From Aedes albopictus (Eukaryota > Arthropoda > Insecta > Diptera > Culicidae), in assembly GCF_035046485.1 (NCBI RefSeq), contig NC_085138.1:445137204-445201203 (forward strand): DNA of 64,000 nucleotides, written 5' to 3'. Position numbers and translations under genes: made by a program. The notes under the pieces are model-generated. The model was given only the letters and a program-made list of their open reading frames with translations. It made no database searches and was not told where the DNA came from. This document shows, piece after piece, positions 10,785 to 22,895 of the stretch. Every line of letters starts with the position of its first letter. Position 1 is the first letter of the stretch.

Positions 10785-11593
10785 AACCCCCTCAACTCCA
10801 AAGTCGTGCACACTGGCTGTAGTTCATAACAAACGCTCACGACATTGGGGCTGAGGGGCCAAATGCGCTGTACTTATGCGTATGTCCTCCAAGAGTTCCC
10901 TTCGCGAATTCTTCCAGAAATTCTTACTTAAGATTCCTCCAGGAATGCCCACCGGTGATTACTCCAGGAAGAGCCACGGAGGAGTTCTCCAAAAATTCCC
11001 AGCAAATTCCCCTGGGGGGATTACGGTTACGGTTACGGTTACGAATTCCTGGAACAATCCTCGGTGGGAATTCTTGAAGCAGTCCTATACGGACGGCGTG
11101 GTGAAACACTCTTGAGACTTGCCTCAGTTGGATTCGGAGACTCATCCACACCCACACGAACCACAATTTGGTGAGAAAAAGGGTTATATCCATAGCTTCG
11201 GATGGAAACTAAGGGAACTTCCAGGTTTTGGAAGGGAACCTGGTCGATTGGGAAACGAAGTTGTTCCGGGTCCGCATAGTGATCAGGATGAACAAATCGT
11301 GCCAGGCAGACTACGTCAGACAGCTGAGAGTCCCCTGTGTTACTCCTGCCTGTGAAATCACTCCACGAGAGCCAAATAAAGGTTAAGACGTTCCGGCGGC
11401 AGACCAACACGGTTGTAGTAGGGCATAGATAGAGCTGAATAGACGATAGGAATCTCCGGAATCTCCTCATAAAACCCGTCAATCGCAATTCATTGGTATC
11501 TCCTTTCTTACGAAGCCTCGGTGGAAAGATTCGACCCTATGCGGGTGGGTGGTCCTTGGGGCTGAGCGGGTGTAACAAATGCTGATTACGGTT

Positions 11594-11646
11594 TCTCGGT
11601 GTCAACTAGTTCTACAGCTAGTTCTACAACTAGTTCTATAGCTGAA
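11594..11646. repeat. CTAGTTCTACA minisatellite
   Basis: About four 12-15-bp units of AACTAGTTCTACAGCTAGTT type. Confidence 0.75.
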
Positions 11647-11848
11647 GGTGGCGGACAAATCTAAAAATAAATAAATTTTGAATCATAACAAATGTTACTA
11701 CTAGTTGAAAATGTTTGACAACTCAGGAGCAATGAACTGAAATTCTCGGCTACTGTGTTGCTGCATGGGCTGTCGGCAAGATCTGTCAAAAATGAATCAC
11801 CCCTCATCAAGCGTAAAAAGCTGGATATATGCCTTTATTAAAGCTTCC

Positions 11849-13210
11849 ATCGTTGTAAAAAGAAAAAAATCCTCAGTTTGAAATAAACTGTAAAACATTT
11901 TTAGAAACGGAACAATTCAAAAGAGAAGGAAAACAAATCCAAATTTTCATGGATTGCTGCGTAGCAATTTGATTATCATGCTCAGATGTTGCTGTGTGAA
12001 AATTTGGTTTCTGGTAGGGATTGTCTTCATATCAGATGCTGAGAGAACAAAAATTATATGGGGTATTTATTGGTTTCCTTATTTAACATAGTGCCCTGAT
12101 TTCATAAAAGAAAAGATTAAAGCGAGGATTAAAGCGCTGTTTGATTTGTTTCTTATTTATTTATTTATTTTTTTGTTGAAGTGAGCATGTATGAAAACAA
12201 AAAGAACAGGATCAACACAAACGAATTTATATCTTTATATTATCTTCGTTTGTGGAATCAAAGGGCTCTGTAATCGCTGGATTCAAAATAGGATGAATTT
12301 GAGAGAGTAAGATAACCGATGGCATTAAAACCCCAGCATAACTTTTTAGAGCTGCTGAAAACTGAACTCAACAAGGCACGAGCTGAGTATATGTTATTTA
12401 ATGTTGCACATTTTTCCAGGTGCTAAATATATGGCAATCATAGCACACGGCGTTAACGCGTCCGAGTTAGAATAAAAAACGTCAGAGCGAGAGTATCGGA
12501 ATAGCTATGAGAAGATAAAAATAGATAGAAAAATAAAAAAAAAAACTTTTTTTCTTTTGTTGACATGGTGCCTTACGTATGCATTCCATACGATTTCATT
12601 GCATTAGCTGTATGGTACAAGCATTTTATATACTTTAGCAATTATCACAGTAAAGCTTGCTCTAAATCAACAATAGTAGCGCCACTTTCAACTTTAAACG
12701 TACTTTGATGGTACCTATATGACAAAACAACTTTAAATCGCATGTCATATAATACACTATAAAGCTAAATGATTTCTCCATATACAGCGTCATGGTGACT
12801 TGGGGAAGTTTGATATGTCGCACGACATGTTTTGGATGAAAACCAGAAGTGTCCCAAATGAGGCCCCCGCGAAACCTGTCACGGTGATCCGGATGGATCA
12901 CCTTATTCAAATCTGATTATCGCAGTTGTGTTTTATTGTTCGCAATGAAAATTCCGCTGAAAATCGATGGTTCAAACACAACACCACACGAAATAATCAT
13001 TTTTAGTCATTTCGGCACCCTCCCTGACCCCAGTAACATCCGGAATATATCCGGAATGGTTCCGGATATTGCATGGCCACTTCGTTGTAATAAACGTGCA
13101 CTAATTTATGATCGATAGAGGGTAACTTCAAAAAAAATGGGATGAAAATTGACGAAATGCCAGCATTTTGAAAATGAGATGTTAGGGGTCGGGTACGTGA
13201 AGGTTAATAC
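11849..13210. other. AT-rich spacer
   Basis: No gene recognised. It holds a TTATTTATTTATTT run (about 12147-12170), an A/T-rich block at 12520-12560 and a GC-richer stretch 12850-13080 with repeated TCCGGA words (ATCCGGATGGATCAC, ACATCCGGAATATATCCGGA) that may be repeat-derived. Confidence 0.4.
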
Positions 13211-13456
13211 CGACATTGGCCCAGACCGATACACTGCACGATCTTTCATTTTCAGACGGGACCGGATAGTTGACCTCGGAACGCCGTAATGCTTAGCTGC
13301 TTTATTCACGCCCATCTCTTTACTCCGAACTTTTCGAACAGCAGCGGCGATTGCATCCGCAAAGTACGATGTACGATATTTCTTACTTGGTTCGGATTCC
13401 TGGTTTAAAGCGTAGATGAATGTTTATTGTGATTAAATTTTGAGTATACTCACCAT
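13211..13456 (-). pseudogene. psq/CENP-B-type DNA-binding protein, 5' part only
   Basis: On the reverse strand a start codon (13454-13456) is followed at once by a 54-bp intron, GTGAGT (13453) to CCAG (13400). Exon 2 (13399 to about 13211) begins GAATCC in the same frame. The product starts M-ESEPSKKYRTSYFADAI and continues AAKHYGVPRSTIRSRLK, the pattern of the psq helix-turn-helix domain found in pogo/Tigger-type transposases and Jerky/CENP-B-like proteins. It should bind DNA in the nucleus. A weak donor (TCG|GTATTA, 13210) may end the exon; reading through gives non-homologous sequence to a stop near 13106. No DDE domain follows in any frame, so this is a 5' fragment, a gene with distant downstream exons, or a dead element. 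Confidence 0.6.
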
Positions 13457-13679
13457 TTAAGTTGAAAAAAACAACCTTTTTCAGAAAATTGGCACAGGCG
13501 GGTCGAAATCTGGCGTCGCGTGAAAAACGATAACATTATGTATATGATAGTTCGCCCAGGGCGATTGCTGCGATTGATTACCAGTTCTCGCCTTCCGATT
13601 TTTTTTCGAATTTAATGTTTTAAACCACAAAAGTTCGAACTATGTAGCTTTGTATTACTCAATTTAGATAGTATTTGAT
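13457..13679. other. Spacer upstream of the psq fragment
   Basis: No promoter motif or other gene recognised. Confidence 0.35.
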
Positions 13680-14005
13680 ATAATGTACGTGAACATATAT
13701 TGCGGATTTTTAGAAAAATTTCCACCCTGCGGTAGCCGCCGAGTTCTACCGCAGCTGTCAAAGTCCTACCGCAGGCATGAAAATCATCCTATCATTGAAA
13801 CTGAAGGCCAAATCAAAGTATGCTTGCAAGGTGAATTGAACTGAAAACCAACAACAAACAATGATCATCGGCGTCGTATCCAAGGCTATCCAAGGCATCG
13901 CTAGGGTAGATCGATGATACCTCAGTGAAAATCAGTAGTCTGACAGCTGCGGTAGCTTTTCGTTCTACCGTAAAACGGAAAGTTTTCTCTAAATTAGCAA
14001 TAATG
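13680..14005. mobile_element. MITE with TACCGCAG repeats
   Basis: The ends share GTACGT, then a TTGC..ATTTTTAGAAAAA-like stretch before TTTCC, in inverted orientation. Inside, CTACCGCAGCTGTCA (left) pairs with TGACAGCTGCGGTAG (right). About 325 bp; boundaries approximate. Confidence 0.65.
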
Positions 14006-14352
14006 TACGTGTAGCATTTTATACATTTTTTGCGCACTTTGATTTTTGGCACCTCTAATAATTTCACACATAGTTTGAGCTCAGTTGAGCATGGGTCTCT
14101 TTTAACCTATTCCTAAGATCCTAAAATCCAGTAAGAAGGCGAAAACTGGGGTGTGGGCGATTTCTGGGTGCTCTACTCTGTCAAAAATACTAAAACATAT
14201 CAAACCTGTGGAGTTTTCACATCCATTCTTGATGACAGCTTGTATAATATGATCCATCACAACCACACCGCCTACTCGATGGCATCTAAACTACCACATC
14301 TTCTTTTCTTTCATGTTGGGCATCGATGCTTCATAGGCCTTGACGGCGTTGC
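14006..14352. other. Spacer
   Basis: No gene recognised; the short forward open frame at 14153-14401 runs into the foldback terminus and has no domain. Confidence 0.35.
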
Positions 14353-17180
14353 ACTGCTGCACAGTGGGATCATTCTGAAAAAAGACGATCAAAACCTCTA
14401 AGAGTCGTTAGATGACATTTTAGCATATAGGTGTCTTTGGAAGATGTGTTCAGAAATATTGTCTCTATTTTTATGCATATTCACTGTATGGTAAAACTGT
14501 AGGGTGAACCCGAGCAAAAAAATATGTTTTCAAAATATTTTTTTAGAGGGTAGATGTCTTCAGCAAAGTGGTAGAACAAGTAATTTCAAGTATCTTTGTT
14601 GAAGACACCATATAGTTTGGACTTTATATTTTGGGAGAAAATATGAATGTTTAAAAAACAACCTCAAAATCAGTTTTTTGAACTTTTCCATGATTATATC
14701 GTAAAATTTCAACGTGATATGTTCTACAAGTTTGTAGGTACTACTGGAATACACTATCTTGCCGAAGACACCAACTCTGTAAAATTGAAAATTGCTCCAA
14801 TAAACCAATTTTTTTAATATTTTTTCACTATTTTCACTATTGAATATTTTTTGAATAGGCACTTTTTGGCAGCCGTGCTATCAAAATTTCAATGCTTTCT
14901 CATGTCCAGAATAGACCAAAAGTGACTTAACAATCGGGTCTGATAAGGCACTTTGATTTCTGATGCTGTTTTAATAGTCATTTTTCGAAGAAAATATTCA
15001 CAAATTTCATACAAATCAATTAATACAAACTGAAAACTCACGAAAATTTGTTAATCCAAATAGTACTCTTGTTGAAAAAGTCTACATTTCCAACACTGTG
15101 GTTGACTTTACATTGAATATACGACAAAAAATATCGCTTTTTAAATTTTTAGATGAGTTTTTAATACCAATTAATAACTGTGTTTTTTATCTAATTTTTT
15201 ATTGTAATTCCCAAATCATTTGTTTATGTTAAAATACATACATTAATTAATGAACTAAAGCAATGATAACATTTTTTTTTCATTTGCTATGTTAACATTA
15301 TAACTTCGGTTGAAAAACTAAAAAGGCGAAAATATATAAATGCCTCTACAAGTTTTGTGTTGAAAATAAAAAAATAAAATAAAACAAGTGAAACATTGTT
15401 ACATCACATTGAAATAGCCCAGATACTGGCTAGAGATTATTCTAGATATTCTAGGTTGTAAATCTTACGTCATGATGAAAATTCTTCACAGATATTTTAT
15501 TAAAATTGGTTATGCTGTTTGATACTCTTTAAAATTTATTTTTTCCAGTTTTCAAGAACTGCGTCCGTTAGGTCGATTCCTGTCCTTGATGTTCAAAATT
15601 CCTTCGTCATATTACCTTGGTTCATCCCTTGACAAATCCGCATCAAGATCACGGCTCGACTATGAATACTTTTCCGGAGGACCCTTTAGTTTTAAGTTTA
15701 TATTATATATAACGATTTTTTGAAAAGATAATTTGTGCCTTTTTGAGAAAGATTTCGTAGATGAGGAAATCATTCAAAGAGGCTTTTCCCTCTTTCAAAA
15801 TTTGTAGTTAAAAATAAATTACACTGACAGTTGAAATAGTCTACATTTATTTAACTTGTTTTTTTTTATTCAGAATTACTACTTGGATGAGCTAAAAATA
15901 ATATCGAAAGGTTGTATGGGATTTGTGAATATTTTCTTTGAAAATTATTATTAAAATAGCTTCAGATTAAAGTGCCTTATCAGACCCGATTGTTAAGTCA
16001 ATTTTAGTCTATTCTGGACATAATGAACCATAGAAATTTTGACAGCACGGCTGCCAAAAAGTGCCTACTCAAAAAATATTCAATAGTGAGTTTTTAACTT
16101 ATCTAAAAATTAAAAAAGTGATATTTTTTGTCGGGTATTCAATGTAAAGTCAATCACAGTGTTAGAAATGTAGGCTATTTCAACAAGAATACTATTTGGA
16201 TTAACAAATATTAATGACGAAAAGTTTTCGTGAGATTTCAGTTTGTATTAAATGATTTGTATGAAAATTGTGAATATTTTCTTTGAAAAATGACTAATAA
16301 AATAGCATTAGAAATCAAAGTGCCTTATCAGACCCGATTGTTAAGTTACTTTTGGTCTATTCTGGACATGATAAGGCATTGAAATTTTGATAGCACGGCT
16401 GCCAAAAAGTGCCTATTCAAAAAATATTCAATAGTGAAAATAGTGAAAAAATTTCAAAAAAAATGTTTACTGGAGCAATTTTCAATTTTACAGAGTTGGT
16501 GTCTTCGGCAAGATAGTGTATTCCAGTAGTACCTACAAACTTGTAGAACATATCACGTTGAAATTTTACGATATAATCATTGAAAAGTTCAAAAAACTGA
16601 TGTTGAGGTTGTTTTTTAAACATTCATATTTTCTCCCTAAAAATGAAGTCCAAGCTATATGATGTCTTCAGCAAAGTTACTTGAAATTATTTGTTCTACA
16701 GCTTTGCTGAAGGCATCTACTCTCTAAAAAATTAATTTCTGGAGCTCGATTTGAATAGGTCGTATGTGCTTTTGTCGATTAAAAATTCGATCAGTTGGAT
16801 TCGCTTATTATAGCGGAAACCGTTGAAATTGAGCAAAGTTGATACATACAGCAGAATCCTCACAAAACAGGCTTTTTGTTCCATCATTAAAAGTTTGCAA
16901 AACATCTGCAATATTGCTACAATGACTAAAATAAACTGATCGAATTTTATATCGACAAAAGCACATACGACCTATTCAAATCGAGCTCCAGATTTGAAAA
17001 AATATTTTTTTGCTCGGGTTCACCCTACAGTTTTACCATACAGTGAAAATGCATAAAAATAGAGAAGATTTTTCTGAACATATCTTCCAAAGACACCTAT
17101 ATGCTAAAATGTCATTTAACGGCTCTTAGAGGTTTTGATCGTCTTTTTTTTCAGAATGATCCCACAGTGTGCTGCCGCCT
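14353..17180. mobile_element. 2.8-kb foldback element with arms of about 800 bp
   Basis: The left arm 14353-15175 is mirrored at about 16090-17180; both ends read GTGGGATCATTCTGAAAAAA inward. Shared inner words include AGACACCTATATGCTAAAAT, TTGCTCGGGTTCACCCTACA, TACAAACTTGTAGAACATAT and GCACGGCTGCCAAAAAGTGC. A further partial copy of the inner arm lies at about 15825-16085, in the same orientation as the right arm. The core 15175-15825 has no long frame, so no transposase is carried. The right arm is lengthened by a nested MITE (16739-16991). Short frames at 14560-14862 and 16417-16623 are mirror images of each other and not genes. Confidence 0.85.
16739..16991. mobile_element. MITE nested in the foldback right arm
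   Basis: 253 bp with TIRs of about 55 bp (CTGGAGCTCGATTTGAATAG at the left, its complement at the right). It is absent at the corresponding place in the left arm (near 14540), which proves insertion after the foldback formed. Confidence 0.85.
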
Positions 17181-17251
17181 AGCGGGAGTCATATGACAAA
17201 CGTGAGAAAAAAAGATACAAAACACGTTTGTTTATACTTCTTGTCGCACAC

Positions 17252-17464
17252 GGTGACAGAATAGAGGTAATAAACTATAGAGGGAGAATGTCGCTGGCGT
17301 CGCCGCCGCAATATCTCTTGCTGGCGAAGATAGGGAGGGATATGAGTGTCAGAGCGAAAAAGTATGCAGTTTGACAGATAGATACCCGGGATGTTTGCGA
17401 ACGAGAACAAAGGGAACAGCAGCGACATTCGTCCTCTATAGTTTACTAACTCTATTGGTGACAG
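17252..17464. mobile_element. 197-bp MITE with 8-bp TSD GGTGACAG
   Basis: GGTGACAG stands at 17252-17259 and again at 17457-17464. Between them the element 17260-17456 starts AATAGAGGTAATAAACTATA and ends with its near reverse complement (CTATAGTTTACTAACTCTAT then T). The TIR continues inward through GAATGTCGCTG. An 8-bp TSD suits hAT or P superfamilies. Open frames across it are shadows. Confidence 0.88.
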
Positions 17465-17616
17465 ATACAAATGGGATTTCCCATTGGAGTGAGTGCATTT
17501 TTGGTTCCGTCAAAGCCAATAGTTGTTACGGTCTACAAGAACTTCTTACACCGTTGATATTTGGCTGAGTTCAGCAGTGACAGCTACATCGTTCTAGTCT
17601 TGGTTGCTACACATAC

Positions 17617-17695
17617 ACTGCCGTTCTACACCCGATTGTCCCATGTTATATGGAAATCCCATATAACATGGGACAACTATGTGTAGAACGGCAGT
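17617..17695. repeat. 79-bp near-perfect hairpin
   Basis: ACTGCCGTTCTACAC, a spacer, then TTGTCCCATGTTATATGG, followed by the complementary halves. This is a miniature palindromic repeat; it could be a terminator-like or hairpin-RNA source only if transcribed. Confidence 0.85.
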
Positions 17696-17704
17696 ACACA
17701 GCGT

Positions 17705-18345
17705 AACAAAAATTGACCTTTGGTCTGTCTCAAGAGCAAACTTATGTGTCTCTGGCAGATTTTGTGCCGCTGAATCCGAATCCGGATTCAGATTTACTCC
17801 AGCACGTCACAATTTTGAGCTATACCTCAGTTTTTAGGGCAAAATATGCGATTTTGGGCTTTTTTGACTCCATGCCATTAAGCATGGAAATATTTTTTTA
17901 ACCAATCAAAGGTCAATTAACATCTAAATTAACGACTCATGCAAAATATTTCATTATACCAAATCGAATTTGATGGTTTTGAGCGATTTATGTTATGTAC
18001 GATATTTCCCATACAAGTGACCCTCCGAAAGTTGCATGCAAGTTTACATACTGACATAAAATGCTTAAATCTATCGAATTTGATTTGGTTAAACGAAATA
18101 TTTTGTATGAGTCGTTTATTAAGATGTTAATTTGCCAATTTATCCTTTGGTTGCTTAAAAAATATATTTCCATGCTTAATGGCATGCAGTCAAAAAAGCC
18201 CAAAATCGCATATTTTGCCCTATAAACTGAAGTATAGCTCAAAATTGTGACGTGCTGGAGCAAATCTGAGCCCGGATTTGGATTCAGCGGCCCAAAATAT
18301 GTCAGAGACACATAAGTTTGCTGTTGAGACAAAAAAAATGTTGCG
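17705..18345. mobile_element. 640-bp inverted-repeat element
   Basis: 17705-17990 and 18060-18345 are inverted copies at about 85-90 percent; both carry CTTATGTGTCTCTG, AGCACGTCACAATTTTGAGC, GGCAAAATATGCGATTTTGG and GCCATTAAGCATGGAAATAT. The mirrored open frames 17713-17901 (+) and 17988-18332 (-) arise from this symmetry and are not genes. Confidence 0.85.
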
Positions 18346-18888
18346 CTGTGATATCAAAGATGCAAAACTCTTCGTTTTTATTAGTAATTTTACAGAGAAA
18401 CATTTTTTGATTTTATTAGTTTGAAATAATATGGTTGTTTGGTCAAAATGCTCACTTGTTATCTCTTTTTTACCGAAAATCAGGTTATTTATTCTGCACT
18501 TATTTGGCGCATATCTTCGCCAATTTACGTCCGATTTCAAGAACATAGGTCTCATTCAAAAGATAATAATAAGTCATAGAAACTTTTGAACATGACACTT
18601 TTTCGAAAACATTTGTATGTAAGCTTAACTAAAAGCTGACAAATTTTCTAGAAAATAAATTTTAACTGACAGCACAGCAGTGTCGCTGGAAATTGGGTCG
18701 ATCATATTTTAAGATTGGAGCAGTAATATAATCTATTTTCTATTAGCTTTCAACTTGCTTTTTGACGAGCTTATTGGAGATTATTTTTCAGGGGCATATT
18801 GGACACAATGAGACACTTATGGAAAATGGAAAATATTTACTAAACCAAGTTGTCTGACATTGATACCTGCTAAAGCTCCCTAGAAAGC
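18346..18888. other. Spacer
   Basis: AT-rich, no gene or element recognised. Confidence 0.35.
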
Positions 18889-19620
18889 TACCCAGAACCT
18901 ATATTGTGCATAAGAAAATTTAATAATGACGGTAACTATTGCAACGGCTATAGGGGAGAGCAAAGGAAGGTTACCGGGCGTTTCAGGGGGACCCAAGGGG
19001 TTCCAGCAGGGTACCAGTAGATCTGTGGGGGGAGGGGGGTTTTGGGGGTCTGAGGGGATTTTTGAAAGCATTGCAGAGAGTTTCAGAGGATTTTCAACAG
19101 GCTTTGGAGGCGTTACAGGTACGTTTTCGGGGGGTTTCCAAGGGTCTCATGTGCGTTACATGGGATCCGAGTGGGTCTTAAGGGGGTTTCGGAGGTGTTT
19201 CAGAAAGTCCTAGTTTTAGGCTGGTTCCAGAGGCGTTGCAGAGGCGCTTTTGGGGTTTTCGGAGAGTTTCAGATGCGTTACGTAGGATTCGAAAGGGGGT
19301 TTAAGGGGGATTTTTGAGGCACTTGGCAGGATGTTTCAGAGCATTTTCGGAGGGATTCAGAGGCATTACGAAGAAGTTTTTGTGGGTTTAAGAACATCTC
19401 AGTCGCGTTACATGAGGCGCGAAGAGGTGTTAGGCGGGTTTTTGAGGCATTTCAATAAGTTTCAAACCATTTTCGGTGGTATTCAGAGGCATTACGGAGG
19501 CGTTACGAAGGCATTTTTGTGGGTTTCGGAGGGTATCAGGTAAGTTATACGCGGTCCGATATGGTCTTAGCAGGATTTCAGAGGCTTTTCAGGAAGTTTC
19601 AGAGGATTTTTTCTAGGGTA
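18889..19620 (+). repeat. G-rich degenerate repeat, copy A
   Basis: A leader (GCATAAGAAAATTTAATAAT then GACGGTAACT) is followed by about 650 bp of loosely repeated TTTCAGAGGCGTTAC/GGGGTTTTCGGAGG words of 20-40 bp. The same leader and repeat type recur at 20264. Open frames are Gly/Phe/Ser-rich translations of the repeat. Confidence 0.7.
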
Positions 19621-20263
19621 TCATTTTTTCTCGCAGGCGTCGGATCACTTTGCGGTCTTCGATAAAGTTATTTGGCGTATAGTCACCTACAAGAATATCA
19701 AATATTTTAATTATTGGGCGCTTACAGCGCCACCTACGGCCCTAAAATTCAAAAACTTAGGCTTTCTGTCTACATTTGGTCAAGTTTTTCCATACAAACT
19801 TCAAGCTTGTTGAGCGCTCCTCTAGATTTAACCGATATCGCTCAAGTTTTAAACGTAGCTTTTGGGAGTCCGTAACAACTGATTCAGGAGGTAAGACTTG
19901 GCATCTTTCGATTTTTTTGTTTTTTTTTATATAAATGTGAGCCATACTTATGCTAAAACTTGTTTGACAGCATGATGAATATCAACTTTGAACGAGAAAA
20001 CTGCTTTTAAATTTTCAATGATGACGATTATTTCAATGACGAAACCTTCAACCTTAAGATTAATCAAAAATCATTATATCAAAATATCCTTTAATCGTTA
20101 ATCTTAATCACACTGTTTTCGCAATTTAGTCAATCAAATAATAAATCATTAATCATTCATCATAAAAAATGATTTACCATATGAAATATATGATCGAATT
20201 TAAATTAGTTTGAATACTGTTCTGAATACTGAATACTTTACACAGATTTTTTTTATGCATGAG
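19621..20263. other. Spacer with repeat fragments
   Basis: 19640-19740 contains GTCTTCGATAAAGTTATTTG and GCGCTTACAGCGCCACCTA, phrases typical of repeats elsewhere in the window (30060-30240, 44060-44600). 20070-20180 is rich in TTAATCATT words, like 24430-24650. No gene. Confidence 0.45.
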
Positions 20264-21115
20264 CTACTCAGAACCAATATTGTGCATAAGAAAATGTAAT
20301 AATGACGGTAACTACGGCAATGCCGACCAAAGAGCGTTTATAGGGACGAACAAAGGGAGGTTTCAGGGGTTAAAAACGGGGTTCAGCGGGTTACCAGAAA
20401 TTGCACGGGTGTTTCAAGGGTGTGCCAGGAGATCTCAAGAGCGTTTAAGGGGCTTTCAGGATCATCTCAGGGATTCTAGTAATTTTCATGAGTATTACAG
20501 GGGGTCTCAGGTGCGTTTCAGGATGTCTCAGGGGAATTCCAGGGGGGCTCAGAGAGTTCCAGAGGAATTCTAGCGGGTCTCAGGGACGTTTCAGATACAT
20601 TCCAGAGTGTGCACTGTACCAATAAGTTTTAGGAGCGTTTAAGGGGGTCACAAGGGATTCCAGGGGTTCCTAGGGACGTTTCAAGGGATTCAGGAGGTTT
20701 CAGGGGGTACCTTAAGATCTCAGGAGCATTTCAGGAGGGCTCTAGGAGCTTTTATGGGCGATTCAGGGAATCTCGAGGGCGTTTTAAGAGGCCTTAGAGG
20801 GGTTTCAAGGGATACAAAAGTGGTTTCAGAAAGGTACCTGGAGGTCAGGCCGGGGACATTGATTTTCGGAGCAGGTTTTAGGGGCATTTTCTGGGGCATT
20901 TCAGGAAGTTTCAGTGGATTTTCGACAGGTTTTGGAGGCTTTTGATGGTTTGATGGTAAGCTTTTGATGGTTTCGGATGATCTCGGGTGCGTTACATGTG
21001 GCCCATGGGCATTTTAGGAAGAATTTTGAGGCATTTCAGGAAGCTTCAGAGGATTTTTAGCGGGTTTTAGAGGCGGTACATAGGCGTTTTCGGTGTTTTC
21101 GTAGTCTTAGGTGAA
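20264..21115 (+). repeat. G-rich degenerate repeat, copy B
   Basis: Starts with nearly the same leader as copy A (CAGAACCAATATTGTGCATA, AATGACGGTAACTAC) and continues with GGGTTTCAGGGGCGTTTCAG-like words. Copies A and B lie in direct orientation about 1.4 kb apart. Confidence 0.7.
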
Positions 21116-22229
21116 ATCCCAAGTAACAACCCAAGTAACAATCAGCATGCCATGAAGGTTTATTCATGTTTTATCCTGGTTTTATACGAGCATGTGAAAA
21201 AGCTAGTTGTTCTATATTAGTTTTATGTGGTAGTTTTTTACTTTGCACCTTTGGCATTCCATAAAACTATTATATAACTTCTGCTATAAACATCTTCAGT
21301 TAAAGACTTGCAAGTGGTCATGAATTGGACTTATCACTTATTATATGCCATTTCAATAAAACTTGCATTTGCAGTTGTTTTCGGAGATATTTTAGTATAC
21401 AAATATACAAAACCAACAAAAGATTTCGTGGCCGTATCATAGACCAAGAAATGCTGTGATAAAACCGTTAGTTCTATCATGAGCTCCGTTATGACCACAT
21501 TAGGAGGGTTAGTCCTATTGGAGAAATCATGAGGAACACAGAGTTTTATCACAAAAAAAACCTGTCACATAGGCGGGATAATTTATGTAAATACTGAAAA
21601 ATCGTTACTCAATTTTTTGATTTCACGTATAGCTTAAGATCAAACTTTAAGATTCAAAACGTTTCCGTCATTTTATTTTCAGAAAAACTACATTTTGTCT
21701 TTGAAACTCCACTATGTATTAAAAAAACCTTTTCTGTACCCAATTCCACCGAGTAAATTAAATGCATTAACCATCCATTTAATGCACAGTTTGTGTAGCG
21801 CACTTATTTTTGTCATTATCACAGTTACATTCACCACAAATTTCCCGTGGCATGTCTCCTGACACGTAATAAATAGAAAACAAACCTGAATTTCATGTCG
21901 GCATCTTTCCAATTAATGGCTGGATAAACAACCAAGCATAATTTATTCCGACGATCGAACATTGATAGTGAAAAATAAACAAAACAAGTATTTGACAAGT
22001 TAGAAGATGATTTTATTTAGAAGGTTGTATCGGGGATACGATAAAACTATGATACAATTGGAAATCCTAAGCCGGTATGCACACGAAGTCCTATAGATCA
22101 TAATAAGATTGGGCCAACTAGCCAAAACGTGGGCCTTGGGAGGCATATAAGAGCTCGAGAAGACTTTCAAGTCGTCATCAATAGTTTTATTGTTAGGGTT
22201 TTTGAATCGCTAAAAAACTTCGATGAAAT
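21116..22229. other. AT-rich spacer
   Basis: No gene recognised. Small reverse-strand frames at 21334-21552 and 21712-21912 lack domains. Confidence 0.35.
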
Positions 22230-22735
22230 CAAAATTATTACTTGAGATATTTGGGGTCCGTGAGGGTTCTAGGGGGATTCCAGACGTGTTCCAGGAAGTT
22301 TCAGAGGATTTTCAAATACCTCTTCCCAAAAAACCGTTGAAACGTCCCGGAAATGCCCTGAAGCGTCCCTTAAACCTCTATAATCGCATGGAAATGCCCC
22401 TGAAATCCCCATAATCCATTGGAAAGCCACTGCAGCCATATAATGTTCTTTATTTTCCTCTGATATGACCCTACCTGAAATGCCGCAAAACGCCCCTGAA
22501 AACTCCATATTCCCATTGAATTGCCCTTGAAATCATCATTATCATTTTGAAATTTAAAAAAAAAACTTAAACCTCTTGGAACTTTCCTGAAACTCTCTGA
22601 AATATCTCTGGAATGTCTCTGAAATCCCCTGAAACGCTCTTGAAGACCCTTGGAACCCCATTTCGTTGGGCTTTCTGGGAACTTCCTGGGAATCCTCTTG
22701 GCGCCATCTGAAATGCCCAAGAGCAAGCGAACGAC
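22230..22735. repeat. G-rich/C-rich repeat in foldback arrangement
   Basis: 22255-22310 reads in the G-rich sense (GGGGGATTCCAGACGTGTTC, AGGAAGTTTCAGAGGATTTT) while 22330-22720 reads in the opposite sense (GAAATGCCCCTGAAACGCC-like words). Same family as 18889 and 20264. Open frames on both strands are repeat translations. Confidence 0.6.
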
Positions 22736-22895
22736 ATTCCTTCATAAAAGCCGTGACTTAATTCATGTACAAATTTTCCTTTTTTTATGCCCGTTTCAAT
22801 TTATGCGCCCCCAGCCAATGGCATAAAAAGAGGTTCCAGTGTAATATAATTTGTAATTCCTTTTTTCATAAATCTCTTATACAGGCTAGTTTATT

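Larger units (their letters stand above)
10319..11848. repeat. 1.5-kb composite bounded by an inverted repeat
   Basis: 10319-10396 and about 11766-11848 are inverted copies (TTTTACGCTGTGTTGAGGGG, GATTCATTTTTGACGG and GCCGACAGCCC in the left arm). Inside are GGAATTCC-type repeats (10500-10720 and 10870-11060), a poly-C run, TTACGG repeats at 11026-11043 and a TAGTTCTA minisatellite near 11600. The reverse-strand frame 11039-11488 (149 codons) matches no family I recognise and overlaps other frames. Possibly a foldback element. Confidence 0.6.

Noticed and set aside
11026..11043. TTACGG repeats as telomere sequence
   Set aside because: Only three units inside a repeat-rich composite; no array.
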